NCBI GenBank assembly: GCA_052035915.1
Contig: JBPOHE010000172.1
Span: 1 to 31,940 of the forward strand
Source: JBPOHE01 sp052035915
GTDB taxonomy: Bacteria; Pseudomonadota; Gammaproteobacteria; Chromatiales; Chromatiaceae
Length of the DNA: 31,940 nt
Reading direction: 5' to 3'
Position 1 is the first letter of the stretch, and each line of letters opens with the position of its first letter. Both the position numbers and the translations under genes were made by a program. Of this stretch, positions 15,908 through 24,069 are shown piece after piece. The notes beneath the pieces were generated by a model. That model saw only the letters and a list, made by a program, of their open reading frames with translations. It made no database searches and was not told the origin of the DNA.

Positions 15908-18412
15908 TTAATTGGGAGCTGAACGGCCGACCATGTTGAGCTGTGGTCGACCGTTCAGCTCAGGAGTAGGGTTTTGGGGGATGGTAGGGAAAAGCTGTTC
16001 CCTCACCATACCGATAACCCCCGGATCCGTGACTACTTCATAAAAACAACGGCCACGGTGTTCCAGTGTGCTGAAATCATTCCCTACCCAGATGCGGATG
16101 GGGGCCTCCCGGATCACCACCCAGTGGGCCCGGCCCTTACGATCCGGATAGCGTCCGGCGAAGTAGCGGCGCGGTTCCTCGTCGGCTCCGTTGGGGCCCA
16201 AGTCCACCCGCCGTAGTACCAATTCCTTCCTGAGCTTGAAAAAGGCCGGGGCATCGAGTTCGATGCCGTTGACGTTATAGCGGATCAGCCCTTCTCCACT
16301 GTCGCCGAATTCCTGAAGATCGTTTGCCGGAGCTACGACCTCGATACCGTGACCCTGGGTCAAGGTAGACAAACTACTTCTGCGTAGTCTTTTCGAGCAG
16401 GAGGACAGGCGATCGGCCCGATTGATAGCCGGTGAGATCATGATCGGTCGCTCGCCGTCGTAGAGGAAGGTCGGGGGACCGTCGGTGAAGGCGATGCCGA
16501 TGCCCACCTCCAAATCGGGCAAACCATAGCGGCGATTCTGGGCATTCTGCCAGTCGATCACCTCGATGATCTTGCGGGCCAAGCCGCAGGCATGAGCCAC
16601 GCTCAACCATTGATATGACAGGTCCTCGTAGGAGAACAGGGTCAGGATGACCGCATCGCCTTCGAGGAAGGTCTTGGTCGCCCCGAACTCTTCGATCAGG
16701 CGATTGATGGGATCGAAGAAATTACGGCTGAAATGGGCGGCGGGATTGAGATTGCGCTCCAACAACTGATTGGTGATGGCAGAGGATCCACGGACATCGG
16801 CCTTGATGACCACATGATCCGCGATCTTCCGGCGTTCCTGCCCAGACTCGAGCTGGGGGACGAATTCCTGCAAGCGTCCGTTGGTCCGGGAGAGATTGAT
16901 CTCATCCGCCTCCGCCAGGATGCGGATACGATCCATGGCCTTGTGAGCGAGATAGGCGTATTTGGCATCGCGCCGGAAGCGACAGAAATCCCGCAGAAAC
17001 TGGATCAACAGCTCGTGCTGGGTCGTTCTGTCGGTGCGGAGAATCTTTCTGTACTCCGCCTTCAGGGCGCGCAGGGAACTGATGGACTCGGTGCGGGAAC
17101 CCAGGCCTTGGACACGTTGACGGAGCCTTCTGTCGCTGAGCAAACCAGCCAGATAACGGAACGCATCCCGCATCGAAAGCTTGCCCACGACCTCCCGTGG
17201 CAACCTCGGCAAGGCATAGGAAGCCAGCATGGGTCGCCAGAGTTCTTCTTTCCTGAAAGCCGTCTCCAGCTCGGTCAAGAGGTGCTTTTGGTAAGCCAGC
17301 CACTTCTCTGGGGATAGCGGTTTGGAACGACTACTTTCCGTGGTTTCGCCGCCCAATTTGGGCAGACGTCCAAACTGGAGCAACAGATTCATGTTCTCCG
17401 GTTCATCCAGCCAGGATAACTTGGGCCCTCGGAGTTCCACCTGGGAGATGGAACCATTGAGAAAACGGTCGATCTCCACACAGGCATGGGGTCCACCGGA
17501 ATCCGCCCGAAATGGGGACGAGGAAGCCGTCGCCGTGGTTGGCTCCGTCTCTTCCGCCCTCGCCAACCTACCAACGGCCACCCAGGGTGGCAGAAAATGG
17601 GGGAGATGTTCGAGAACCAATCGGTTACAGTGGGTAAACCCGCGACCACCCACATTGTCGATGAGCAGCATCGGGTAGTTCTCGAACAGGGAATCATAGG
17701 CCTCGGGGTTGGTCACCAGGAGTAGAGGGTTGAACAAGATCTCCCTAGGCACCGGCCATGAGATCCCGATGATGGATTTTCTCAGGCGACGCAGTTCGCC
17801 CCCCTCCACTTTTTCGAGATGACGGAACAACGTCTGATGGATACGTAGCGCCAGCAACTGACGCTCCTTGGCCAGCACCACCCGCCGTTCGTGGAGCTGG
17901 AGGGAGTTCCCGGAGGATTGTTGTCGCTCCCGGGCCGAGTTGACCTGGAGTTCCTCACGGAGATGCTCGATCTCCCGGTGAACGGTCTCCATCAGGAACC
18001 GCCACACGGCAAACTGAAACAATTGGATGGTTTCCGGCCGCGAACTGGCATGGGCCCGGTCCAGGGCCACCTCGGACATGACGGCATAGCTCTTGGCGAA
18101 TCCCTCGTAGTCCTGCCGTTCGGGCGCGGCCTGGTAACCGCCGTGGCTCTTGGCCACTTCATGCCCAAGCAATCGTCTTACCAAGGTGATGGTACGAGTG
18201 ACGAAGTCCTCGCTCAGGGCCACATCGATATGGGTGTTGTCTATCCCTCGGCCAAAACGATCCAGCCGGATCGGCGGCAATACCGGAGTAGTCATCAGAT
18301 CGAGGAATTCTTCCGGATTCGGCAGCCAGGGGCTATTTTCGGATGTGTCGGTCTTCCACATCCGCGGCTTATACATAAACCCCAATTGACGCCACCAATC
18401 CTGCCAGCTCAT
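15908..18412 (-). CDS. Large protein with a C-terminal class III nucleotide cyclase domain
   Basis: The 834 residues have no signal peptide or obvious membrane helix, so the protein is probably cytoplasmic. About 1-520 is largely helical and charged, with no domain I recognise (HREIEHLREELQVNSARER looks coiled-coil-like). Residues about 528-700 resemble a class III adenylate/guanylate cyclase domain: KADVRGSS gives the first metal Asp, FLEGDAVILTLF the second, and ISPAINRADRLSS matches the N-x-A-x-R transition-state motif. The residue that would specify adenine (Lys three before GD in many bacterial enzymes) is Phe here, so the substrate is open. A further region of about 130 residues follows. 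It is a single gene on its strand, convergent with the haem-protein gene. Confidence 0.72.
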   Translation of the reverse strand: MSWQDWWRQLGFMYKPRMWKTDTSENSPWLPNPEEFLDLMTTPVLPPIRLDRFGRGIDNTHIDVALSEDFVTRTITLVRRLLGHEVAKSHGGYQAAPERQDYEGFAKSYAVMSEVALDRAHASSRPETIQLFQFAVWRFLMETVHREIEHLREELQVNSARERQQSSGNSLQLHERRVVLAKERQLLALRIHQTLFRHLEKVEGGELRRLRKSIIGISWPVPREILFNPLLLVTNPEAYDSLFENYPMLLIDNVGGRGFTHCNRLVLEHLPHFLPPWVAVGRLARAEETEPTTATASSSPFRADSGGPHACVEIDRFLNGSISQVELRGPKLSWLDEPENMNLLLQFGRLPKLGGETTESSRSKPLSPEKWLAYQKHLLTELETAFRKEELWRPMLASYALPRLPREVVGKLSMRDAFRYLAGLLSDRRLRQRVQGLGSRTESISSLRALKAEYRKILRTDRTTQHELLIQFLRDFCRFRRDAKYAYLAHKAMDRIRILAEADEINLSRTNGRLQEFVPQLESGQERRKIADHVVIKADVRGSSAITNQLLERNLNPAAHFSRNFFDPINRLIEEFGATKTFLEGDAVILTLFSYEDLSYQWLSVAHACGLARKIIEVIDWQNAQNRRYGLPDLEVGIGIAFTDGPPTFLYDGERPIMISPAINRADRLSSCSKRLRRSSLSTLTQGHGIEVVAPANDLQEFGDSGEGLIRYNVNGIELDAPAFFKLRKELVLRRVDLGPNGADEEPRRYFAGRYPDRKGRAHWVVIREAPIRIWVGNDFSTLEHRGRCFYEVVTDPGVIGMVREQLFPTIPQNPTPELNGRPQLNMVGRSAPN
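15917..15960. other. Long hairpin inside the last codons of the cyclase gene
   Basis: AGCTGAACGGCCGACCA (15917-15933) pairs with TGGTCGACCGTTCAGCT (15944-15960) across a 10-base loop: 17 bp with a single mismatch, which is a G-U wobble in RNA from one strand. It lies wholly within the coding sequence, ending six bases before the stop codon. Downstream on the minus strand AATTAATTTAG follows. It may serve as a terminator built into the gene end. Confidence 0.6.
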
Positions 18413-18670
18413 GAGGATCTATCGGTCCAGATTCGATTCATCAGCTATTCTGAGATGTCTTTCAAAATTCATGGATCAAAGACACTATGGCATTCTTGAT
18501 GGCCCGCGGCAACTTCTCTTCTGAGCCTATCGGGTCCAGACTCACCCAGGAGAAACAAGGGGCATTCCGGGAAGCGATTGTACCGTTGTTTCAGCATCCA
18601 GTGAGATGAAATTCAATAAGATATCGATAACCTCCCGGGATCAGATCATTCAACTCACTCGGATAGAGAC

Positions 18671-19309
18671 ATGAACGAACACAAGCGCAATAAGATCGGT
18701 CTCTGGGTTGCCTTGTGGGGCTGGATAGGTTCAGGGATGGCGCAGACAACGAACTGGGGCAACACTACGGGCAATAAACATCCCTTCATGGAATCCATGG
18801 AGATCATGATGGACGCCATGGGCCTGAATCGCGGCGGCCATGACAGCGGTTCCGCCTCCCCCTGGCCAGGCTCCATGGCCAATCCCTGGCCCAGTCCCTT
18901 TGATAATCTCAGCCCATGGGTCGGAAGACTGCCCACCCAGGGACTGCCGCCATTCGGCCAGGGGTTCGGACTCCAGAAAAACTATCCCGGTTTCGATCCC
19001 CGCCAATGGCTTCCACCCATGTCTGGGGCCCTCTCACCCCTGGAAGGTATCTGGCAGGGCAGCCGGGGGGACCTGCTCGTCATTCGCGGTCATCAGTTTC
19101 GCGTCTATGCCACGGCCGAGCGCTATATCGAGGGATGGCTGAAGATCGACGGCCATCAACTCCTGCTGGTGAATACCCAATATCAGGCCCCCCATCGATT
19201 CGAATATGCCATCCACGAGGGGCGCTTGGTATTGCGCGACGAACAGGGCCAGCTCCTCTTGTATCGCCGCCAGGACAATCCGGCCTTTCCGACCGGAGGG
19301 TCGCGTTAG
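18671..19309 (+). CDS. Exported protein of unknown function, Pro/Gly/Trp-rich
   Basis: This 212-residue protein has a likely Sec signal peptide (KRNKIGLWVALWGWIGSGMAQ). Residues about 25-115 are low in complexity and rich in Pro, Gly, Ser, Met and Trp (ASPWPGSMANPWPSPFDNLS), probably disordered. The C-terminal 90 residues look like a small beta domain (LEGIWQGSRGDLLVIRGHQF, YIEGWLKIDGHQLLLV, RLVLRDEQGQLLLYRRQD). I recognise no family. Its last codons overlap the end of the convergent TauE/SafE gene by 4 bp. The start at 18671 is followed directly by the signal peptide and has a modest purine-rich site (GGATAGAGAC). Confidence 0.65.
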   Translation: MNEHKRNKIGLWVALWGWIGSGMAQTTNWGNTTGNKHPFMESMEIMMDAMGLNRGGHDSGSASPWPGSMANPWPSPFDNLSPWVGRLPTQGLPPFGQGFGLQKNYPGFDPRQWLPPMSGALSPLEGIWQGSRGDLLVIRGHQFRVYATAERYIEGWLKIDGHQLLLVNTQYQAPHRFEYAIHEGRLVLRDEQGQLLLYRRQDNPAFPTGGSR

Positions 19310-20121
19310 CCCAAGAGGAGACGAAGGCCGATGATGAGCAGCAGTGCGGCGAAGATGCGTTTCAGAACCGGCAAGGGAAGGCGGTGGGCCAAGCCGGCGC
19401 CGAGGGGGGCAAAGAGGGCGCTGGTGATGATGATGCCGAACCAGGCCGGAAGGTAAACATAGCCGAGGCTGGGCCAAGGGATCTCCTGGGCATTCCAACC
19501 CGTCCAGATAAAGCCCAGGGTACCGAAAAAGGCGATGGGAAAGCCGCAGGCGCTCGAAGTAGCCACCGCCGTACGCATATCGGAACCCGAGGCACTGAGA
19601 TAGGGGACGGTGAGTGTGCCCCCGCCGATACCAACCAGGGCGGATACCACCCCGATCAGGGAGCCAGCCAGGAAATTCACCCGGGCTCCGGGCTGAGACC
19701 CGAGCGGCTGCCGGGCCCCTCCCCGAAACATCTGGAGCGAAATCCCCAACAAGAAGATCGCGAAGATTCGTTGTAACCAGCTCCCGGTAAGTTCGGCGGC
19801 AATCAGTGCCCCGGCGCCGACGCCGACGACAATCCCGGGCGTCAACGCCACCACCAGATCCCAGCGCACCGCCCGCCGACGCTGATGGGCATGGATAGCC
19901 GCTAGTGAGGTGATCAGGATGGTCGCCAGGGAGGTACCGATCGCCATGTGGACCGCCACCTGTTTGGAAATGTCCAACCAGCCAAAGGCCAGTAACAGGG
20001 CCGGGACTATGACCAGCCCGCCGCCCACTCCCAGCAGGCCGGCCAGAACCCCGGCCAGAGCCCCCACGCCGAGATAGAGCCACCCCCCTCCTGTGGTAAA
20101 AATGTTCAAAATCAATTCCAC
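19306..20121 (-). CDS. TauE/SafE-family membrane permease
   Basis: The 271-residue integral membrane protein has about eight hydrophobic segments in two similar halves, typical of TauE/SafE (DUF81). Conserved glycine-rich stretches open each half: ALAGVLAGLLGVGGGLVIVP and GSLIGVVSALVGIGGGTLTVP. Family members are proposed exporters of sulfite, sulfoacetate or other anions, and substrate cannot be read from sequence. In a sulfur-oxidising host sulfite export would be sensible, but this is inference. The 3' end overlaps the convergent upstream gene by 4 bp. Confidence 0.88.
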   Translation of the reverse strand: MELILNIFTTGGGWLYLGVGALAGVLAGLLGVGGGLVIVPALLLAFGWLDISKQVAVHMAIGTSLATILITSLAAIHAHQRRRAVRWDLVVALTPGIVVGVGAGALIAAELTGSWLQRIFAIFLLGISLQMFRGGARQPLGSQPGARVNFLAGSLIGVVSALVGIGGGTLTVPYLSASGSDMRTAVATSSACGFPIAFFGTLGFIWTGWNAQEIPWPSLGYVYLPAWFGIIITSALFAPLGAGLAHRLPLPVLKRIFAALLLIIGLRLLLG

Positions 20122-20233
20122 GATGATTGTGATCCTCTGGGAAACGTGGCTAAATGGCAGCCTGCCGAAGGCCCGAGACCGGGTCGGGGCGAAAGGTTAT
20201 TGCGTAATATCCCTGGGGGAAGGAAAGCGGGCC

Positions 20234-21190
20234 GTGGAGCATAGCAAGGTTTGTATCTTTGGTGGAACCGGGTTTGTTGGTCATTTTCTTGCCCGACGCT
20301 TGGCGAGGGCCGGAATCCGCACCCTGGTGCCCAGCCGTCATCCGCAAAGACATGCGGATCTCAGTTTGATCCCGAACCTCGAACTCGCCCGTGTCGACAT
20401 CTTCGACAGCAAGCAGATAGAGTCGGCCTGCCGGGACTGCGATGCCGTCGTCAATCTCATCGGCATCCTCAACGAGCGGGGGAGCACGGAGAACTTCGAG
20501 CGCCTGCATATCGAGGTGGTGGAGAAGATCCTCGAAACCTGCCAAGCGCTCGGCATTGAGCGGTACCTGCACATGAGCGCCCTACAGGCGGATACGACCC
20601 GGGGTGCAAGCGCCTATCTGCGCACCAAGGGCGCCGGTGAAGAACGCGCCCTTGGCGCGGAGCGGATCGGCATCCGGGTTACCAGTTTCCGCCCCTCGGT
20701 CATCTTCGGCGAGGGTGACAGCTTCTTCAACCGCTTTGCCGGCCTGCTTGCCCTGGCCCCTGGCGGCCTCTTCCCTCTCGCCTGCCCCGAGGCCCGCTTC
20801 GCCCCGGTCTATGCCGGCGATGTGGCCGAGGCCATGGTCCGTTCCCTCGACAATCCGGAGACTTTCGGCCGCGTCTATGAACTCTGCGGACCCCGGGTAT
20901 TCAGCCTGCGGGAATTGGTGGCCTACACCGCCCAACAATCCGGCAAAAAGGTGCGCCTCATCGGCCTGAGCGACTCGCTCTCCCGACTTCAGGCCAGGAT
21001 ATTGGGTCTGTTGCCGGGCAAACCCTTCAGCCTGGACAACTACCTCTCCCTGCAAACCCCCAGCCTGTGCCACGAAAACGGCTTGGTCCAGCTCGGCGTC
21101 CAGCCTACAGACGTGGAGATCGTGGTCCCCATCTATCTGGGCCGTCAGACCGAGCGTCAACGTTACACCAGCCTCCGCAAGGCCGCCTGA
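20234..21190 (+). CDS. NAD(P)-binding SDR protein, complex I NDUFA9-like family
   Basis: This 318-residue atypical short-chain dehydrogenase begins with the nucleotide-binding loop VCIFGGTGFVGHFLARRL. Downstream are DAVVNLIGIL, YLHMSALQAD and TSFRPSVIFGEGDSFF, which match the bacterial NDUFA9-like group. In mitochondria NDUFA9 is an accessory subunit of complex I; the role of the bacterial forms is unclear. I choose the GTG at 20234 because GGAAGG precedes it and the Rossmann loop follows within six residues. An open frame extends back to 20093 but would overlap the divergent TauE/SafE gene and add an unlikely 47 residues. Confidence 0.8.
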   Translation: MEHSKVCIFGGTGFVGHFLARRLARAGIRTLVPSRHPQRHADLSLIPNLELARVDIFDSKQIESACRDCDAVVNLIGILNERGSTENFERLHIEVVEKILETCQALGIERYLHMSALQADTTRGASAYLRTKGAGEERALGAERIGIRVTSFRPSVIFGEGDSFFNRFAGLLALAPGGLFPLACPEARFAPVYAGDVAEAMVRSLDNPETFGRVYELCGPRVFSLRELVAYTAQQSGKKVRLIGLSDSLSRLQARILGLLPGKPFSLDNYLSLQTPSLCHENGLVQLGVQPTDVEIVVPIYLGRQTERQRYTSLRKAA

Positions 21191-21196
21191 AATCCT

Positions 21197-21230
21197 GGCG
21201 GCGGGAGTAGCCACCCCTCCCGCTGCCGCC
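21197..21230. terminator. Hairpin between convergent genes
   Basis: GGCGGCGGGAG and CTCCCGCTGCCGCC can pair with a three-base bulge, filling almost the entire 41-bp gap between the SDR gene and the MidA gene. It has no U-run on either strand. A shared bidirectional stop is plausible. Confidence 0.4.
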
Positions 21231-21231
21231 G

Positions 21232-22428
21232 TCACAGCCGATCCCGCAGATCGCGCAACTGAAAGCCAAGGATGGGCTCCCCGATATTCCGGCTCAACGC
21301 CATCACCTTGAAAATCTCCCCCATCGCCCCCGGAAGCAGCAGATGCTTGATCTCCTGGGCTGCACGCCAGTAGGTTTTCAGATCGGCCATCGGATCCAGC
21401 TCCGCCAGCAAGCCATCTATCCCACAACCACAGAGAAAATTGGCCTGGGTCGTGAACCCGGCCAGCTCCAAACCGGCCTCCAGCCCGGCCTCGGCCGCCG
21501 CCGAGAAATCCACATGGCTGGTGATATCCTGTAGACCGACAAGGATATAAGGATTCGGGTGGGCGCGATGCCGATAGTGACACATGAGGGTGCCCATGCC
21601 CCGATCGGCCCGATAGAACTCGGCCCTGGGATAGCCGTAGTCGATGAGCCAGAAGGCCCCCCGCTTCAGCCGTTCGCCAAGGGTGGCGATCCAGGGCGCC
21701 AGCCGGAGATTCAACTCCGATTCATAACCGGGTTCGACCGCCAGACCCTCTGCCTGCAAAGCGGCCACCGCCTCGCCCAATCTCCGTGTCCGTAGCGGGA
21801 GCCACACCGGCACCAAGCCGCCCTCCTCCCAGGCCACATGCTCCTCATACAAGCCGTCGGACTCGACCCTGAAGCGGCTCACCGGCATGGCGTCGATCAC
21901 CTCGTTGGCCAGAATCACCCCCGCGTGCGACTCGGGTAGACGGTCGAGCCACGAAACCCGGTCGAGGAGTCCCGGAACCCGCTCGGCGAGGGTCTGGCAT
22001 TGACGTTCCCTGAGATCCGGACTGAGTTCCAGAATGAGATAGCGGCCCGGCAAGGCCCCCAGAGTTTCCAACCGGCTCAGCAGATCCGCCGCCATGGCGC
22101 CGGACCCGGCCCCCAGCTCCAGGATATCCCCTCCGCCGACGAGATCGAGGACCTGGCGACAGGGCTGGGCCAGACAAGCGGCGAAAAGCGGAGAGATCTC
22201 CGGGGCGGTGACGAAGTCACCCGCCGCCCCCAGTTTGTGCCCCCCGGCGATGTAATACCCCAGCCCCGGGGCATACAAGGCCAATTCCATGAAACGATCG
22301 AAAGGGATCGGCCCAGCGGCGTCGATCTCGTCCCGGATCGACTCGATCAGCCGGGCACTGTGTTCCAGCGCCGCCTCGGTGGGCAAAGGCCATTCCGGCC
22401 CCCGGGAGGGATGAGAGGGTGAGATCAT
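21232..22428 (-). CDS. MidA/NDUFAF7-family class I SAM-dependent methyltransferase
   Basis: The 398 residues match the MidA family (COG1565). Motifs include IPFDRFMELALYAPGLGYY, the family's G-D-F-x-T-x-P segment (AAGDFVTAPEISPLFAACLA), the SAM-binding ILELGAGSGAMAADLL and VILANEVIDAMPVSRF. In mitochondria NDUFAF7 methylates an arginine of a complex I subunit; the bacterial target is not established. I place the start at 22428 (MISPSHPSRG); the frame is open 70 residues further, but those lack family similarity and run into the divergent pteridine reductase. Confidence 0.88.
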   Translation of the reverse strand: MISPSHPSRGPEWPLPTEAALEHSARLIESIRDEIDAAGPIPFDRFMELALYAPGLGYYIAGGHKLGAAGDFVTAPEISPLFAACLAQPCRQVLDLVGGGDILELGAGSGAMAADLLSRLETLGALPGRYLILELSPDLRERQCQTLAERVPGLLDRVSWLDRLPESHAGVILANEVIDAMPVSRFRVESDGLYEEHVAWEEGGLVPVWLPLRTRRLGEAVAALQAEGLAVEPGYESELNLRLAPWIATLGERLKRGAFWLIDYGYPRAEFYRADRGMGTLMCHYRHRAHPNPYILVGLQDITSHVDFSAAAEAGLEAGLELAGFTTQANFLCGCGIDGLLAELDPMADLKTYWRAAQEIKHLLLPGAMGEIFKVMALSRNIGEPILGFQLRDLRDRL

Positions 22429-22491
22429 GTCGGCACCAGGGCGATTCGGGTAGAGTAGAGTCCGGCCATTGAACCACAGAGACCGCCCCGG

Positions 22492-23244
22492 ATGCCAAAT
22501 CACCCCGCCATCTCCGAGCGTATCGCCCTCATCACCGGCGCCGCCCAACGCCTTGGCGCCGAAATCGCCCGTTGTCTGCACGCCGACGGGATGCAACTGG
22601 CCCTCCACTATCGTCAATCGGCCGGGGCGGCGGAACATCTCTGTCGGGAATTGGAGGCGATCCGCCCGGACTCGGTCCTCCTGTTGCGGGCGGACCTCTG
22701 CGACACCGCCGCCTTCCCCGGGCTGATCGAGCAGGTCCAGAGGCGCTTCGGTGGGTTGGACGTCTTGGTCAACAATGCCTCGGCCTTCTACCCCACCCCC
22801 TTCGAGCAGGCCACCCCGGAGGATTGGGAATACCTCATGGCCACCAATGTCCGCGCGCCCTTCTTTCTCGCCCAGGCCGCCGCCTCCCTGCTACGCCAAA
22901 GACAGGGCTGCATCGTCAACCTGGTGGACATCCACGCCGAGCGACCGCTACAGGGTCATCCCATCTATTCCATTGCCAAGGCGGCCAACGCCATGCTGGT
23001 CAAATCCCTGGCCCGGGAACTCGCCCCGGAGATCCGGGTCAACGGCGTGGCTCCGGGGGCCATCCTCTGGCCGGAACAGGGGATGGACTCGGGGGCACAG
23101 GCGGAGATCCTCGCCCGCACCGCCCTCGGCCGCCTCGGCACCCCAGGCGATATCGCCCGTAGCGTACGTTTCCTGATCCGGGACGCCGACTACATCACCG
23201 GCCAGATCATCGCCGTCGACGGTGGCCGCAGCCTGCAACAGTGA
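22492..23244 (+). CDS. folM: Pteridine reductase / dihydromonapterin reductase-like SDR
   Basis: The 250-residue short-chain dehydrogenase has ALITGAAQRLGAEIAR (cofactor loop with Arg, the NADPH-preferring pteridine reductase form), LVNNASAFYPTPF, YSIAKAANAM (catalytic Tyr and Lys, YxxxK) and GVAPGAILWPE, characteristic of FolM/PTR1-like enzymes. They reduce dihydropterins or monapterin with NADPH. It is divergent from the MidA gene across 63 bp. A pteridine reductase beside MidA is, as far as I recall, a recurring pair in gammaproteobacteria. The ATG at 22492 fits the family start. Confidence 0.85.
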   Translation: MPNHPAISERIALITGAAQRLGAEIARCLHADGMQLALHYRQSAGAAEHLCRELEAIRPDSVLLLRADLCDTAAFPGLIEQVQRRFGGLDVLVNNASAFYPTPFEQATPEDWEYLMATNVRAPFFLAQAAASLLRQRQGCIVNLVDIHAERPLQGHPIYSIAKAANAMLVKSLARELAPEIRVNGVAPGAILWPEQGMDSGAQAEILARTALGRLGTPGDIARSVRFLIRDADYITGQIIAVDGGRSLQQ

Positions 23245-23368
23245 GCCACCTGGCCCGCATTTCTCACCAGCGCCGACCCGGATGTTTCCGGGTCTGAGCC
23301 TCAAGCCGTCGAACCCTGTCCGAATCCATGTTGGGCTCCCGACAGGTCGGTATATTCAGGCTCAGCGG

Positions 23369-23489
23369 TTCCGGGCATCGACTGAAAATAGCCATCTTCG
23401 TTCTTTTCTAAGGAACAATTAGCCAAAAAATAGGCGATATTATTCTTCTATTAACAACAATATAAGGGCATTGAGAACGATGCCCGGAG
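23369..23489. repeat. Dispersed two-palindrome repeat, copy C
   Basis: TTCCGGGCATCGA on the left and CGATGCCCGG on the right are true inverted ends. The core is more decayed than in the other copies: GTTCTTTTCTAAGGAAC and ATTATTCTTCTATTAACAA. It lies in the 825-bp gap after folM (23245-24069), which holds no gene I can support. Confidence 0.72.
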
Positions 23490-23722
23490 GCTCATGCCTG
23501 TCGCCGGTCGAGGCATTCGCTCCGATCGAAACCTTTGAATGGTGCCGTCAATCGGCAAGAAATCAAACCATCGGGATAGGGTTGCCAGCCCCGCATTCAT
23601 TTGAGCCCGGCCCCTTGAATAGTACCAGCGAGGGAGTGAAATGAATTGAACTCCAGCGCGTAGCTCGCCTCGGTCGAGAACGCATGAGCGATGGGGTATG
23701 CTCCGCTCACCGGGCTTGGTTG

Positions 23723-23827
23723 TCCTGGGCAAATACATGTTCTGATTATGAGAACAATTGAGCTAGTTTCTGTGCTATTGTTCTTCTAATGAGAACGGAA
23801 ACTAGCCCTTTCTGGCCGATGCCCGGT
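23723..23827. repeat. Dispersed two-palindrome repeat, copy D
   Basis: Ends are CCTGGGCA and CGATGCCCGG. The core palindromes are TGTTCTGATTATGAGAACA and TTGTTCTTCTAATGAGAAC, the latter enclosed by GCTAGTTTC and GAAACTAGC. With copy C, 240 bp away, it forms a pair whose outermost ends (23371 and 23827) are inverted repeats of each other. The 230 bp between C and D contain two similar words, CCTTTGAATGGTGCC and CCCTTGAATAGTACC, but no gene that I recognise. Confidence 0.75.
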
Positions 23828-23987
23828 TCTCCTCTTGGCCGGGACGAATGCCGAGCGGTTGGATATGCCGCTGAGTCTCGGCGCGAAGCGCCTCAGCACC
23901 AGCCTGCAAATGCCATTGTGCTTGCACCGCCGGACGGGCGTTCGCCCCGTCCGTAATCGTTAGGCCTTTTTGCCGCGCAATGGTTTT

Positions 23988-24021
23988 GTATCAAAAACAG
24001 CCACGGGATTACAAATCCCGT
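23988..24021 (-). terminator. Intrinsic terminator of the DUF11 protein gene
   Basis: On the minus strand ACGGGATT and AATCCCGT form a perfect 8-bp stem with a 3-base loop about 49 bp after the stop codon, followed by GGCTGTTTTTG. Stem plus T-run in the right orientation fits a rho-independent terminator. A separate hairpin, CGGACGGG/CCCGTCCG, lies at 23931-23953. Confidence 0.5.
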
Positions 24022-24069
24022 CGCGCGCAAGCTCTCCAGCGTGGGAAGGATCAACGGCCAGCTAATTTT

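Noticed and set aside
23451..23738. 95-residue open frame between repeat copies C and D (-)
   Set aside because: It starts and ends inside the repeats, and the product has no protein-like hydrophobic or motif pattern.
23931..23965. GTTAGGC-containing stretch after a hairpin as a second attC
   Set aside because: No matching RYYYAAC box was found within the size range upstream; the hairpin alone is better explained as a simple stem.
23245..24069. CRISPR array, because of repeated GTTCT/AGAAC words
   Set aside because: The copies are not regularly spaced direct repeats with unique spacers; they are isolated palindromic elements, and no cas genes are present.
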